Below, in pieces: positions 48,677 to 60,451 of a stretch of 64,000 nucleotides of DNA. Within the stretch, counting starts at the first letter, position 1, and every line of letters starts with the position of its first letter. The stretch covers positions 1,984,001-2,048,000 of the forward strand of contig OZ287697.1 in the NCBI GenBank assembly GCA_965649825.1. Reading direction: 5' to 3'. The stretch comes from Penicillus capitatus. Its lineage: Eukaryota > Chlorophyta. The notes under the pieces are model-generated. The model made no database searches. It worked only from the letters and a program-made list of their open reading frames with translations, and was not told where the DNA came from. A program made the position numbers and the translations under genes.

Positions 48677-50369
48677 CAGAAGCGTGTAAACGAAGGACTC
48701 GTCAATCACCAAGAACGGCGACGCGCACAAAGCGTTTTGTCACCGCGTCACAAGACGGAGTGTCAGACAAAGGTGCGAAGAAAAACCCCGCAGAGTCAGT
48801 GTACGTCGATACTGGGGGCAACTTCGGGTGTTCGGGTGGCGAGCTACGCGGAGAAATTCACAGCAATGGCCAAACATAGTTAAAGGCGAAAACTACAAGA
48901 CTGTTCTCGCTTAAATACCCAGAAAACCATGTGTCGCGTCATTCGGTAATCAATCCTCTCGGCATGATGCGACCTGTCCAGGAAGATGAGTCAGCTGGTT
49001 TCCACAGCCAGAGATTTAGTACCCCTTGGACGCCCATGAGAGATCCATTACGAGGCAGTCCTTGGCAGTCCTTCGACCAAGAGTTTTTTGTAACAGTTGC
49101 CTTACTTTCTTCGGAAGTAGCACAAACCCTTCTCTGAGCCTGACCTTCGTCGGAAGATCGGTCATGGGAAAAAATGGAGGAGCTTTGTTCGGTTCCGGTT
49201 TGACTAATCTTACAAACTCAGCGGAAGTCTTAAGGCGAGATGAAAACATACGGTAGACGGTACCGAAAACAAAACTAAAGATGCAGCCAATGGACAGCTC
49301 GTTACGACAACAATAAACAACAGATGTTTTTGATAACAGATTGTACGCAAGAAACAAACACGTGGAACCACCAATAAGAGTCGAAAGATGTTTATATCTT
49401 AATCCCTCTCTTTATACTCTTCCAGTGTTGGGACCAATAAGACAAGATAGGAAACCTTAGGAAGTTTAAGAGTGGCTTCCCCAGTAAGCTTGCTCATCAT
49501 AAGAATGAAGAGTTTGCCACGAAATTCTAGAAGCTTTCGAGGAACATCAACATGAAACACGCTAAGTGGCCAGAGTCCTCGTCATTGCAACTTTGGCCAG
49601 TGGGCGGCAAACAGTGTGCCTGGGTGGTATTCGGGTGCGGCAGAATAATCACTCGGTCGTCGAAAACGAACAAAGTTGGAGCTCCGATAGTCGTTTGTGC
49701 ACTAGCTAGATCAACAACGCGACCACAACCTCGAGACGTGAACTCATCTCTGCGCAATCTCCCCACAACGCATCCTCCTCTTCTGTTCGCGATCGCGTCA
49801 TATCTGTCAAATCACATCACATCATTACAACAACGGCGAGGCCGATTTGCATGTTACATCGGTTCTCGGTTCCCAATTGAGAAATACACCGTTGCTATCG
49901 GCGAATCGCATCCCTCTCACTTAACACTAGCGCTTCAGCTGCACTGAGATTCTGCAAAGGGGACGATTGCTCACAAGAAAAAAAGACAGGCCCATTTCGT
50001 CACACTCCAATCGCTGCACACGAGTGTGATTAAAACTGTGGTCCCCCCAACAACAGGCATTTTCCGGAACTAAACATTGGGTTTCTGAAATAGGACGAAT
50101 ATTCAATTTTTCACACGCATTTAAGGATAATTTGGGACTCGGGCAGACAGCCATACGCAAATGGTGTCTTCCCGTCACTTACAGTGACGACATGATAAAA
50201 AAAGATGTGAGACTGAATACACTTCTGTTATCGAAACGGAAAGGGCAAATCTGTCGTTTGTCACCGACTGTGACAGTTCAACTATCTTCAAAACACCCAT
50301 AGCGAGCGTCTTATGATCCCTTACTGACGCAATCCAATCACCGATCTGCCTACGCTGGTGTTCGTTTGT

Positions 50370-51883
50370 CTACTGCGACATGATAGTGGAGAGCACATGG
50401 GTGTCCATTCCGTTTGTTCCTGTGCCGACGCCTGCTTCTTCTGGTCTTCCGTGGATTGATGCATTCAAACCGTTGATCTCCTCTTCCTTGGCTACTCGCA
50501 GTTTGTCGAAACGGTGCAATGTCCCGAAAAGAATGAAATTGATGGTACACGTCCATGCGGCTATAATGATGGCTCCTAGAATCTGGATGACGAGCTGACG
50601 ACCGTCACCTCCGTAAAAGATCCCGTAATCCGTGTTGCCTACAGAATTCAAACAATCGATAAAGAGCGAGCGATACGTGTTAGGCACTTACCAGACGAAA
50701 AGAGACTGTATGCTCTCTTCACGTTGGTTTCCGTGGCAAAGAATCCAACGGCAATGGTTCCAAAGACGCCTGGGACGAAGTGCACGGCGGACGCTTCGAG
50801 CGGGTCATCGATCTTGGCTTGAAGTAGCAGATTTGCGAATCCATAGTACAGAGCCCCACTGGCAATACCGATGAGCACGGCAGCATATGGCTGGACAACA
50901 GCACATCCAGCAGTGACTCCGACGAGACCAGCAATGAGGCCATTCAGCCCACGGGATACTTGCATACGATGTCCTTGCAGGAAACGGATCAAAATAACAG
51001 TCACTGAACCAGATGCGGCGCTCAGTGTCGTGTTTACTGCTGCTAAGGATGAGGTTACCATACAGCGATATACGCAATCGGTCGAGGCAGTGTTAAAGGC
51101 ATACCATCCAAACCAGAGGATGAAAGACCCAAGCATGATTAAGGATTTGCTGTTCGAACGGATCTCGACTGGCTTGCCAGTTTCTTCAAAGCGTCCAATG
51201 CGAGGCCCCAGAAACCAGGCGGCAAAGAAAGCAGCACCGCCGCCTGTCACGTGGACCACGCTTGAACCAGCGAAGTCCAGCAATCCCAAAGATCCTTTGA
51301 ACGTTCGATCATCGTTGTAGGCAGACAACCATCCATGGTCGGACCACACCCAATGCACGACGACTGGATACACGATGCCGGTAATGGCCAGAGTGTAGAT
51401 CACATATGCTTGATATCGGCATCTTTCTGCAGCGGCACCGGAGACAATGGTGGCTGACGTCGCTGCAAAGGCCCATTGAAAGATCCATTTTGCGTAGAAC
51501 TCAGGATCGTCGCTCGTTTCGATGGCAGCCATGAAGAAATGCGAACCTCCAACGAAGCTACTGATTGGTTCAATGCCTTCGCCGAAGGCGAGTGGATAGC
51601 CGATTGCCCACCATACCAAAGCCCCAACGCAGGAGTCCAACAGATTCTGTGAAGAGATTCAAGCTGCAGAACGCAGGCTCTCTATCTACAAGCTGTGGCT
51701 TACCTTCAGTAGGATGTTCACAGTGTTTTGTCTCCTTACTGTTCCGGCTTCTAGCATAGCAAAACCGCATTGCATGAAAAATACGAGATAAGCGCCGACG
51801 AGTGTCCAAAGAATCGACAAATCTCGCGAAAGCTCAGCCAGCGTTTCCTCAGGGCTGGTGATGATACGTTCTTGTCTGGGCAT
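50370..51883 (-). CDS. Ammonium transporter, AMT family, copy 3
   Basis: Exons 51883-51704, 51646-50692 and 50638-50370 close in phase to 467 residues. [37 protein letters not shown], pore histidines in [16 protein letters not shown] and [35 protein letters not shown], and a tail with EINGLNASIHGRPE. I start at MPRQERIITSPEETLAELSR; a longer frame from 51976 adds a hydrophobic stretch not seen in the other copies. Introns match copies 1 and 2 in site and phase. It differs in the external loop (ASTDCVYRCMVTSS, where copies 1 and 2 have [16 protein letters not shown]). Confidence 0.95.
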
Positions 51884-53020
51884 TTGTTCTGGCAGCACGA
51901 GAAACAGGGGACACAGTGGCCAATCGAGAAACCAGGACAGTCCGAGATGCCGTAGGGACGGTGATGCGTGACGCACGCGGCGTTTAGGTTACACCGAGCG
52001 TGCGCGGTTGTGTGGTTCTTTTGCCAACGTCAATGTAGGTTCTAAGGTTTTGCATGCTTGATGCAGATGATCAAGGACCAATCACTACGGAGTCTCCGAA
52101 AATAACCAACCGCCCAGTCAAAACACTGTTCGCTGCTGCGCCAACGAAGCTTCCCACCAGAGAACAGCCGTTCAGAATGGTCTTTAAGGCGAAACATGGA
52201 ACCAAACGAACACCGTTGCCGACTCCGAGCTTTATTGGAGGAGGCGTGATCATCAGATCCGTGCGATTCGAATAACCGCTGAACTGCTTGCTGATGATGA
52301 AGCTCGTCCTCGCTGTCCACCTCCTGTGGCGATCATTCTAGAGCTGCCGTCAGAATACCGAGGTCTGGAGGTTTACTCTTTGATCCGTTTCCAGTTCTTG
52401 TCGCTATACTGCTGAAAGGATGTCACGGAGTCCCTTGCATTGACCGGATCGGATTCGAAGATCTGGTTATTCACTCTTCTTTCTTCCGATCGCCTCTCAT
52501 TGCTACATACCTACCTGCCTTGATGGACGCTGAATAACATTTCAAATCTCGGAGCTGCGATCAGTAATGGGAAAGGCCTGTTTGCGAACGGGCCAGGGAC
52601 TCGGATTTAGAGAGCGAAGGGTCGTTAAATATGGGTCTTGGATATGGAAGACAATATCTGTGCAACCTCCGGGCCAAATCCATAAAAGTACTGTGCAAGT
52701 ACTCATGAAATACAGAAGTCCCGGAAGGAGCGCTACTAACACCGAGGAACGGGGTAAATGATTTTCGAAACCGATTGGCTCACGGGAAACCTTTCTGTTA
52801 TGTCATGGACACAGATCGACAGGGAAAACTCTGTTGCGAACAGAGAGGGTCTAATATCGTCTCATAGAAAAAACGGACGAATGCTGACATGGTGTCAACC
52901 TTACGAAGAATAGTCAAGAACCACGGGGATGACGGGCTTGAGTCTCAGCTTTCGTTCAGCCGTCATCGAAAGCGGCATCGAAAGCTGATTGCCAAGACTG
53001 AAAAAACGGTAGTTGCGGGC
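51884..53020. other. No gene recognised
   Basis: Short frames only. The left end is the promoter side of ammonium transporter 3; the right end is 3' flank of the sulfotransferase gene. Confidence 0.45.
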
Positions 53021-54205
53021 TCATGCTGGAAATTTCCTGCCGAGCTCTTTGTTAATAGCTGCCCGCATCTCGTCGTAGCTGTCGAAGCCCACTGTGGACT
53101 TGGCCATCTCGATCCACTTCTTGTCAATCTTCTGCAGAGTTTCGGGCGAAAAGGCTTCCTTAGATTCATTCACTCTGCCATTGCGCACTCTGCAGCCATC
53201 ATTCGTCTCATCGATGACGGCGTCCTTGTCTCTCCCGACGAGTTCATTCATGGCACGGAAACTCTTCTCCAAGATAAACTTAGAACGATGCTTCAACATG
53301 AATTCCAACGTCGACTGCAAGAAACCATCGCATCAAACTCTGAGCGCGTTTAGCTGAGGGAGTGCTTGACCTGTTGCTCGGTGCGATTCAGCAGTTCCTC
53401 GTTTTCGACTCCGACGCCGATGAAGTCGGCGATCAGTTTGATGCACTTTCCCAGATCGGCCTTCAGATCCTCGTAGTGTAACCACAGAATCCTCTCTTCC
53501 TTTCTGTGCGGATACCAGCTCACTGAGCACACAGTCCGTTGGCTGGAACGATCACATGAGATGGAGGGCTCTCACTGAGGTGACGTATGGCGGTGGCGTT
53601 GAGGATCATTGCATGGTCTTCGTGATCGTGCAGAACGAAAAGGTTGGCAAAACGATCCAAGCTCAGCTCTTCCGGCATGAAGAGCCAGTTCACATAGAAA
53701 TGGTACAAGGAGAGCGCAGCATCGGCAGGATTCCTAGTGACAATTTTTTTGTGCAGTACAAAGGAGAGAATGCCTAGTGTACCTGGTAATGACGATGACC
53801 TTGTGGTTCTTGCTGCTTTCGCCGTACTCTCCATGCGTCTTGAAAATTCGAGGACGGAATTCTTTGGCGCCGTCGGCACTCTGCAATCCCATAGCAACGT
53901 ACTCGAGAAAAGGCACGACGTCAAGAATATCTTCAAAGTCCATGTTTCCGTCCGAACGCAGTTGGTGGAGAATCTACGAACACCATCGTTCTTGTTGTTC
54001 CCAAGGCAGTCCACAAGGCAAGGGGTGCTGCTTCATGCTGTCGCACCTGCTGCATCCAGGTTGTTCCGGTTTTCGCTCCTCCTGACATCAATATGTCGTC
54101 TTCCTTGAGCTCGAACTTCGCGACGCTGTCATACACGTTCTGAGGCATTATGCGACGGCATCGCGCATATATCTCGTGTTCGATAGGCGTAAGTTCGTCC
54201 GCCAT
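53021..54205 (-). CDS. Cytosolic-type sulfotransferase (Sulfotransfer_1)
   Basis: PAPS-dependent transfer of sulfate to a small-molecule hydroxyl or amine. Start at 54205 (MADELTPIEHEIYARCRRIM). The 5'-phosphosulfate loop is ILMSGGAKTGTTWMQQ; next exon MDFEDILDVVPFLEYVAMGL and RIFKTHGEYGESSKNHKVIV (3'-phosphate loop side, ITR); then NPADAALSLYHFYVNWLFMP, then SWYPHRKEERILWLHYEDLK and LGKCIKLIADFIGVGV, ending NELGRKFPA. Introns of about 46-72 nt close in phase at the joins I could test. The loop has GAKTGTTW where most have PKTGTTW. Acceptor unknown. Confidence 0.85.
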
Positions 54206-55200
54206 AAGGTTCAATCGAAGCTGTTTGTTTTTCTGACGTTGGCGCGACCTTTGCAACGCCGTAAAAACGATCGCCTTTTCAAAACCAACGTTTGTAGCAG
54301 CCCCGCGTTCCAAGACTAGACAGACAATTAAGAATGGCGCCAAATTTGTTGAATGGATCATTCATTATCACTGTGTAACTGATTGGCTAAGGGCGGAGAT
54401 TGTTGCCCCGTTGAAAACGTAAGGTTCAATAGGTGATGATATTGATGACGATGCAGATTTTGGTAGCCATGGATTGGCTACTGTCAAGTTAAACCATCGG
54501 CAATTCAACTTCGCTGGATGAACTTTCGCTCTCGGCAAAATCGTTTGTTTTATCCACGTTAGACAACGCTGGCTTCTAAATCGTTGTGGCTACGCAATCG
54601 GCTGCAATGTTCATACGATTCATCAAAGGGCTATCCACATCGTTTGTAAGTCACTCTCACTCTTATCGTTATTGTGGACGTCATTCAACACAAAGCCCCA
54701 CCAGATTCCTATTCGGCCTGAAGAAGGTGTCGCACATTGGAGACGGCAATCAGTTGTTGGAGATTTGGAAAGGACTTGTTTGAGTGGGACTGACTGGATT
54801 AGGTTGCAGATGAGTGAGAGTTCTTTATCCTTGACCTCAAGCGACGGACACATATGTTATATTTACATGGTAGCAACACACAACGGCATGTTCGATCGCC
54901 TATGAAACAAAAAACGTTGTTGACTGTGAAACGTCTTTGACGATACCATCCGTAGAGACGTGATTGGACAACCTAGGAAAACCACGTCTGCACAGCGAAG
55001 CGACGTGTCGGAAAACCGCAGGTTCTCCTCGTTACGCAGCTTTCCCTCGGCGCCTCTCGTTTTCCGTGTTCCTTGAATCCTCGGACTTTCCGAACATTCG
55101 TCTCGACACGACGGCGTCCGGCAACCCTCCTGTACGAGAGACGGAATCATCACTGCACTGTGTGCGTTTCTGGATCGCCCGCTCCCGACAGAACGCCCAT
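54206..55200. other. No gene recognised
   Basis: Between divergent genes (sulfotransferase minus, actin-related protein plus). Only short frames; presumably promoters and 5' UTRs. Confidence 0.4.
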
Positions 55201-56460
55201 ATGGACCAAGCTGTGGTCGTCCTGGACAATGGATCCGGTTTCGTCAAAGCAGGACTCCATACAGCAATGGAACCGACCTGCGTCGTTCCTCAAGTCGTCG
55301 GCCGACCGCACTACCGACGCATATCCACCAACATACGAGAGATATTCGTTGGAAAGAGTGCCCTAAAGATGAGCGGCGTCTGTGCCCTCTCGTCCCCTTC
55401 CGAACGGGGTTTCATCCGAAGTTTCGACGATCAGGTGAAGCAATTCGCATCCCCCAGAGCTCCGCATGTATCATGCCTCTACAGAATCTGATCTTCGAGG
55501 AGCTGTTCACAAATGAACTCGACATCGATCCGCACGAACACGCTGTTCTACTCTCTCAGTTGCCTTGCGCTGAGAAGCGTCAAGAAGAGCATCTAACGGC
55601 TGAGTTTTTTGAGCGATTCTGCATTCCGGCATTGGTGAAGAAATCCGATTGTGTTCTCAGTCTCATGGACGCTGGACAGCTCAGTGGCGTCGTTGTCGAT
55701 TGCGGCGATTCCCTCTGCCACAGTTCCTCGATCTATGACGGAGATATTCTTCTCAACAGCGTACGTCTCCTCAGACTCGGAGGAAAAGACGTATCAGATT
55801 TCCTATCCAGAATCCTCAGACGCGAAACAGGCTTCTTTGCATCGAGCAAGAGTGCCATGAACCACGTCACCCGTATCAAGGAAGCCCTGCAGGTTTGCGT
55901 GCTCGCCGTGGATGCTTCGCGATTCGTGGATGGATAGGAATTGAGCGATATGCGATTTCCACGACGGCGGTGTTCCCATCGCGATGTCTCTGTGCATTAC
56001 AACCTGCCTGACGGCCAGAAGATTCATATCAAATCCGAATCGGTCCCGGAGCTCTACAGGGCAGGAGAGATCCTCTTTGAGCCAGATCTGCAAGGACTCA
56101 GGACGGAAGGTCTCTCCGATATGCTCCTGGCGTCTGTTGCTAACGCGCCGTCCTCGCTCCGACAGAGTCTCACACAAAATGTTCGCTGTCTCACTCTTTC
56201 TGGGCGAGACCGTGCGTCTGGCATAGGTGGTGCTGTGTGGAGGCTCTTCACTCCTTAGCGGTCTGCGAGATCGTTTTGAGCATGAAGCTTATGTGAATCT
56301 GGGTTCCGATATTGAGATCTACTCTCCTGCACGGCCTCAGTTCGCTACATGGCGAGGAGGTGCGATTCTGTCGCATCTATCGACCTTTTCGGCCATGAGT
56401 GTCACACGCGATGAGTATTTCGAATATGGTCCTGGCAGAATAGAACGCAAATTCAGTTGA
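55201..56460 (+). CDS. Divergent actin-related protein
   Basis: Actin-fold ATPase family. Exons 55201-55434, 55485-55892, 55938-56180 and 56227-56460 close in phase to 372 residues. It keeps phosphate loop 1 (VVLDNGSGFVKAGLH), VPQVVGRPHY, loop 2 region GVVVDCGDSLCHSS, and the adenosine motif VVLCGGSSLLSGLRDRF, with an actin-like C-terminus TRDEYFEYGPGRIERKF. The subdomain 2 and DNase-loop region is short and changed; the usual WISK is replaced by AMSVTRDEY. This is not conventional actin or clearly ARP2/ARP3; a dynactin-, chromatin- or axoneme-linked ARP is possible. Confidence 0.8.
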
Positions 56461-56550
56461 CGGACGCTCTGTTTTTTTTTCTGATCTCAACGGTGGTATC
56501 ACACAAAGCATGTAAACATAGGCGAACACTGGCTGATCTCTGTATGCAAC

Positions 56551-57019
56551 TTAGTCTGCGTGTGGGTGCGCTTCTTCTGTCTCCTGTCTTCTCTCAACTT
56601 CGGCCACGATATTCTCCCATCGCTGTTCACGGCCACACGTATTGCACAGAGATTTCAAAAATGAGAGGACCTTGAAGGGACGGAGTTCGTGAAAGATGAG
56701 TCCCAGGACGGAGAGGGTGAGAATGGCCCACGTCAGTTGGCTGTTTGTCATGACGTCGTTATCGTAGCCAAAGGCAACCAAGAGTATGACGCCAAGAATA
56801 CACAACGCGCCAAAGTATTGACGAAAGTAGTAGACGGGACCGGAGTCCGGCTGCGGTAGAAACAGAGGCATCGGCAACGAAACCAGAGTCACATACACGG
56901 AATGCAAGCAAAGGGCCGACCGTCATGTCACCGAAGAGGCCTGCATTCGACAGAGGCCATTCCGTCCAAGGCCACGAGCACAAGGGACCCCCTTTACAGA
57001 CGATGGGAACCGACAGCAC
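56551..57019 (-). CDS. Small two-helix membrane protein, unknown
   Basis: Two exons with a canonical gtatgt donor: MLSVPIVCKGGPLCSWPWTE through MTVGPLLAFR, then PDSGPVYYFRQYFGALCILG, VILLVAFGYDN, TWAILTLSVLGLIFHELRPF and a charged tail RWENIVAEVERRQETEEAHP. Two membrane segments, about 140 residues. No family recognised. Its start lies 26 bp inside the end of the TEX9 reading frame on the same strand, in another frame, so either the two overlap or the TEX9 end is spliced differently. Confidence 0.45.
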
Positions 57020-58037
57020 GTTCGTCTGTATTTAAGGAGATGATTTTTTCGAACTCTTCTTCGGTGAAAGAAAGGAGCTTTGCTGCTTCCATGTGCGCCT
57101 TCTGTCGTTTGAGCACGTCGATGAGCTTCATCTGTTTGCGCAGCGCGACAATCAGTTCGGCTTTCTGTCGTTCGAATTTTCGATTCTCCGTCGCGAGTTT
57201 TTCGTAATCCTTCTTCGCCGTCTCACGCGACTCGCGTTCGTGTGTCTTCAGTGATTCCATCGCCGATTTGCAGCGCTCGAGTTCTTCGGCAATCCTTTTC
57301 TGTCGCAGCTCTTTTGTTTTCGTCAGGGAAGCGATCTGTTTCCTAAAACCATGGTCTCTCTGACCTCCACCATCAGAACCGACCCCTACCTCTCTTTCTC
57401 GTACTCAGTGATGCGACCTTTGAGCTCACGGATCTCGCACTTGGCCGATTCCAAACGCGCTTCTGCCTGGTTTCGTGCCTTTGTCACGTTTTCCATTTCA
57501 TTCACGTGTCTCCTGTTCTTTTCCTTTTCCTTTTCGAGTGCTGTCGACGCTTCCTGAGCTTTTCTCTTAAGCTCCTGCTTTTCTTTCTCGCACTCTGGAG
57601 CCGCCGCTGACGATGTGTGAACAGAAGTTGCGGAATACCGAGAAGCGTTGACCGACTGCGCTGCAGTTCTTCTTCGAGGTCGTGGATCTTGACGCGCTGA
57701 AGACGGACGGTCGCGTTCGCATTGTCCGTGACCTCACAGTCCGTCGGCACCTCCGCCTTCCTCTCCCTTTCCAAACACACCTCCTCCTCCTTTTCTGCCT
57801 TTGCCAACACCTCTTTCACATTCTCCTCGACGAAATCTGCTGCCAACGTCCGTCCTTTATGACCGAGGACGCCGTCCTATCATACACAGTCTCCGTTCCA
57901 TACTCCACCCAATCCCGATCTCCGACGCATGCCTGAGAGACGGCTGCTGCGTCGGCGATTGTTCGATGCGCTTTCTCTTGCAGCGCCCGATGGCGTTTGA
58001 GAATCTCTTCCTCGAAGGCGACAATCGACGACGGCAT
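56994..58037 (-). CDS. TEX9: TEX9-like coiled-coil protein
   Basis: Start at 58037: MPSSIVAFEEEILKRHRALQ. Middle exons are continuous coiled coil, e.g. ENVKEVLAKAEKEEEVCLER, ATVRLQRVKIHDLEEELQRS, ALEKEKEKNRRHVNEMENVT and ARLESAKCEIRELKGRITEY. The end RKQMKLIDVLKRQKAHMEAA followed by KLLSFTEEEFEKII is the signature of TEX9, a protein conserved with cilia and centriolar satellites. Introns are short; some joins (57.6 and 57.35 kb) are approximate. With DNAAF3 it supports a ciliated organism. Confidence 0.75.
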
Positions 58038-58114
58038 GATCGTGTGTCAAAAGCTGACGTGGCAAATCCCTTCGCGTTGCGTGACTTTCCGACCCGTCCC
58101 TCAGGTGTGCGCCG

Positions 58115-58947
58115 ATGCACTCTTTTGACGTCCCTCTTTTCATCCAGTACCCAACGGGCTACACGCTTGTGGATATTTTACCCGTCCTCTCACTCTTCCC
58201 TTGCTGTACAACGCTGAACATCTTTCGCAAGACACGGCGATACACCGACCTCGTAGACCTCTTCGTTTTCTCCCGCATCGACTCAGACGTCACTTCAGGT
58301 CTTGTTCACAGTGGGCTTTCTCTTGGCTCTGGTCTACCACTGCTGTCAAGCTCACCCCCAAGGACTCGCCTTTTCGCGTTTTCTCGGAATCTCTGGCGAC
58401 CGTTGGCGTACATATGATGTCCTGTCCTGTCTGATCCTCCTCACTCGAACGGTCGGTCACATTTTCGGCGCCACACATTTCCCCTATTCAAGTACAGACG
58501 GACATTTCTCCCTGGGCATCGCCCCACGAGTCGATCGATGTCTGTAGCTCTGCCGAACGTCCTCTTTCCATTTCTCCTCCTTCTCATGTGGCTGACGCCG
58601 ACACCGTAATGCCATTCGCTTCCTTCTCTTGTCTCAGCACATCTGCCTTAGAGGAGCGATGTCGACACTTGTCCTTCTGACCCTCATGACGATGCTGACG
58701 ACGGGGCTGACGGTGGTCTTGGTAAAGGCGAAACCGATGGCGGTGATCCATCGACCTGTCCAGGGACGATGCGTTTTCTTCTGTCTGTATATGGGAGCCT
58801 TCTGTTTCTTTTTGCCCAATCTCTTCGGGCAGTACTGGCTGTTCCATTCCCTCTGGCATCTCCTGTTGGCGGCGGGATACCATCTTCTGTACAGTGAACT
58901 CGAGAGATCTGTTCTGTCGACCGTGCGAAGGAACGGCAAACTTGTTT
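58115..58947 (+). CDS. TMEM8/myomaker-like (DUF3522) multi-pass membrane protein
   Basis: Start at 58115: MHSFDVPLFIQYPTGYTLVD. Exon 1 ends at 58252, exon 2 starts at 58299 (46-nt intron), giving RRYTDLVLFTVGFLLALVYH then CCQAHPQGLAF and RWRTYDVLSCLILLTRT. Later exons give LPNVLFPFLLLLMWLTP, MSTLVLLTLMTMLTTGLTVV, CVFFCLYMGAFCFFLPNLFG and WLFHSLWHLLLAAGYHLLYS. The order YHxCxxH ... WxxxDxLS ... HSLWH, six or seven helices, is the pattern of DUF3522, a branch of the CREST superfamily of putative metal-dependent lipid hydrolases. Assignment by pattern. Confidence 0.6.
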
Positions 58948-59052
58948 GATTGGTGTTATCGGATACGAAGGCCGTCAACGGTCACATCGTCGTATCTTGG
59001 TCAGCCGATTGTCTGTCATCCACGCTGCGTTTGTTTGTTCGTTTGTGCGGAA

Positions 59053-60409
59053 ATGGCAGTGCGCTGTTCAGATAGCGATTCAGATGCGGGTTCTTTAGAG
59101 GAGTTTCCACCGCCGGCTGAGCACGCCGAAGATACCTCTGCTGAGCAATACGCTGCTGGGCGTGACCTCCAAGGTGTTCCGTGGGAACGACTCGGGTATC
59201 CCACTCTCTGCTCTGTTCCTCCCTCTGCCTCTCCTCACATGCGTTTCTAGGCGAGCTCGATCAGACTATCGCGAAAATCGCCTGGCGGTTTACCGCAACT
59301 ACACTAACGTCATGGAGAGTGATGGTCCCGGTTTCAAGAAGTACTTGCAGGAGTTATCTCGGGAGGCTGTTACGCCACAACGGGCGACGTTCTTCGATTT
59401 CTTCGTCAATGCCAGAGGCATTCATTCCTCCATTGTACATTTCCAGCTGCGGAATCTCCTCCGCTCCACATCGAAACATGACCTCTACATCATGAGACAG
59501 AATTGTGTGAATCACTGGGATCTGATGTCAGGCCGCTGCACGCAGGTGCTCAATCTTCAAGGCGGCGCGACGGGACCAAGGACCAGTACGATTGGTGCTA
59601 TCAGCATCTCGACGCTCTGTACGGGAGGCGGATTGCTGATCACGGGCGGCTTTGCTGGACAGATGGTGGTGCAGAGACTCAGTGATTTAGAGATTGTGCA
59701 CCAATCCTTCATCACACAGAATGATAACGGCATCACCAATGCCATCGAAGTCTTCAGCCCTGGAAAACAGAACGGCGGTGATGTCGACAGCAACGGCAGC
59801 AGCGATCTCAAAATCTTGACATCTAATAACGATGCCTGTCTTCGGGTATTTGATGCGACATGTTTCAAACCGGAGTTCAAATATGAGTGCGAATGGCCTG
59901 TGAATTACGCCACTGTCGCTCCCGTGGATTCCAAGATCGTGGCCGTCGTGGGAGATGATTTAGAAAGTCTGTTGGTGGATCGTTCGGCCAACCGAGTGAT
60001 CACGAGGCTCAGAGGACATAAAGACTTCTCCTTTGCTGCCGCCTGGAATCCACGTCAGTCTTTTCAGTTAGCCACAGGAAATCAAGACATCACGACACGT
60101 TTGTGGGACATCCGTTCCCCTCAGAAAGAATATAAGATACTCAAAGGACACATGGGAGCCATCCGTTCTTTGCGGTATTCAAACGACGGATCCTATTTGA
60201 TGATGGCAGAGCCAACAGATTTTGTTCACGTGTTCGATGTCCAGAGCGACTACCAGCAGAGTCAGGAGGTCGATCTCTTTGGGGAAATCTCGGGAATGGC
60301 TTTCTCACCGGATGCCGATATGTTTTTCGTTTCTGTGTTCGACGAAACGTACGGAAGCGTCATGCAATTCAGAAAAAAGGACCCAGCGCATCATGAGCCA
60401 TTGTATTAA
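59053..60409 (+). CDS. WD40-repeat protein (fungal C2A9.03/plant WD-like)
   Basis: Exons 59053-59195 and 59251-60409 close in phase to 433 residues. The acidic Ser-rich N-terminus is followed by DLQGVPWERLG and DYRENRLAVYRNYTN, the conserved lead-in of a WD family found in plants and fungi and mostly uncharacterised. WD repeats follow: MRQNCVNHWDLMSGRCTQVL, GGLLITGGFAGQMVVQRLSD, VITRLRGHKDFSFAAAWNPR, QLATGNQDITTRLWDIRSPQ, ILKGHMGAIRSLRYSNDGSY, VHVFDVQSDYQQSQEVDLFG. Function unknown; probably a scaffold. Confidence 0.85.
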
Positions 60410-60451
60410 AGACGCAAAACGAGAGAGATACACGATAATGTAATTACACGC

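Larger units (their letters stand above)
45291..50369. other. 5-kb AT-richer island without intact genes
   Basis: No intact gene. From about 45.7 kb the base composition becomes clearly A/T-richer than the flanks. It holds a 115-bp duplication (47284-47399 and 48558-48676), a relative of the 2.47-kb segment (46594-46672), and decayed minus-strand coding sequence at 47.48-48.39 kb. The GC-richer stretches at both edges are flanks of the ammonium transporter genes. Confidence 0.6.
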
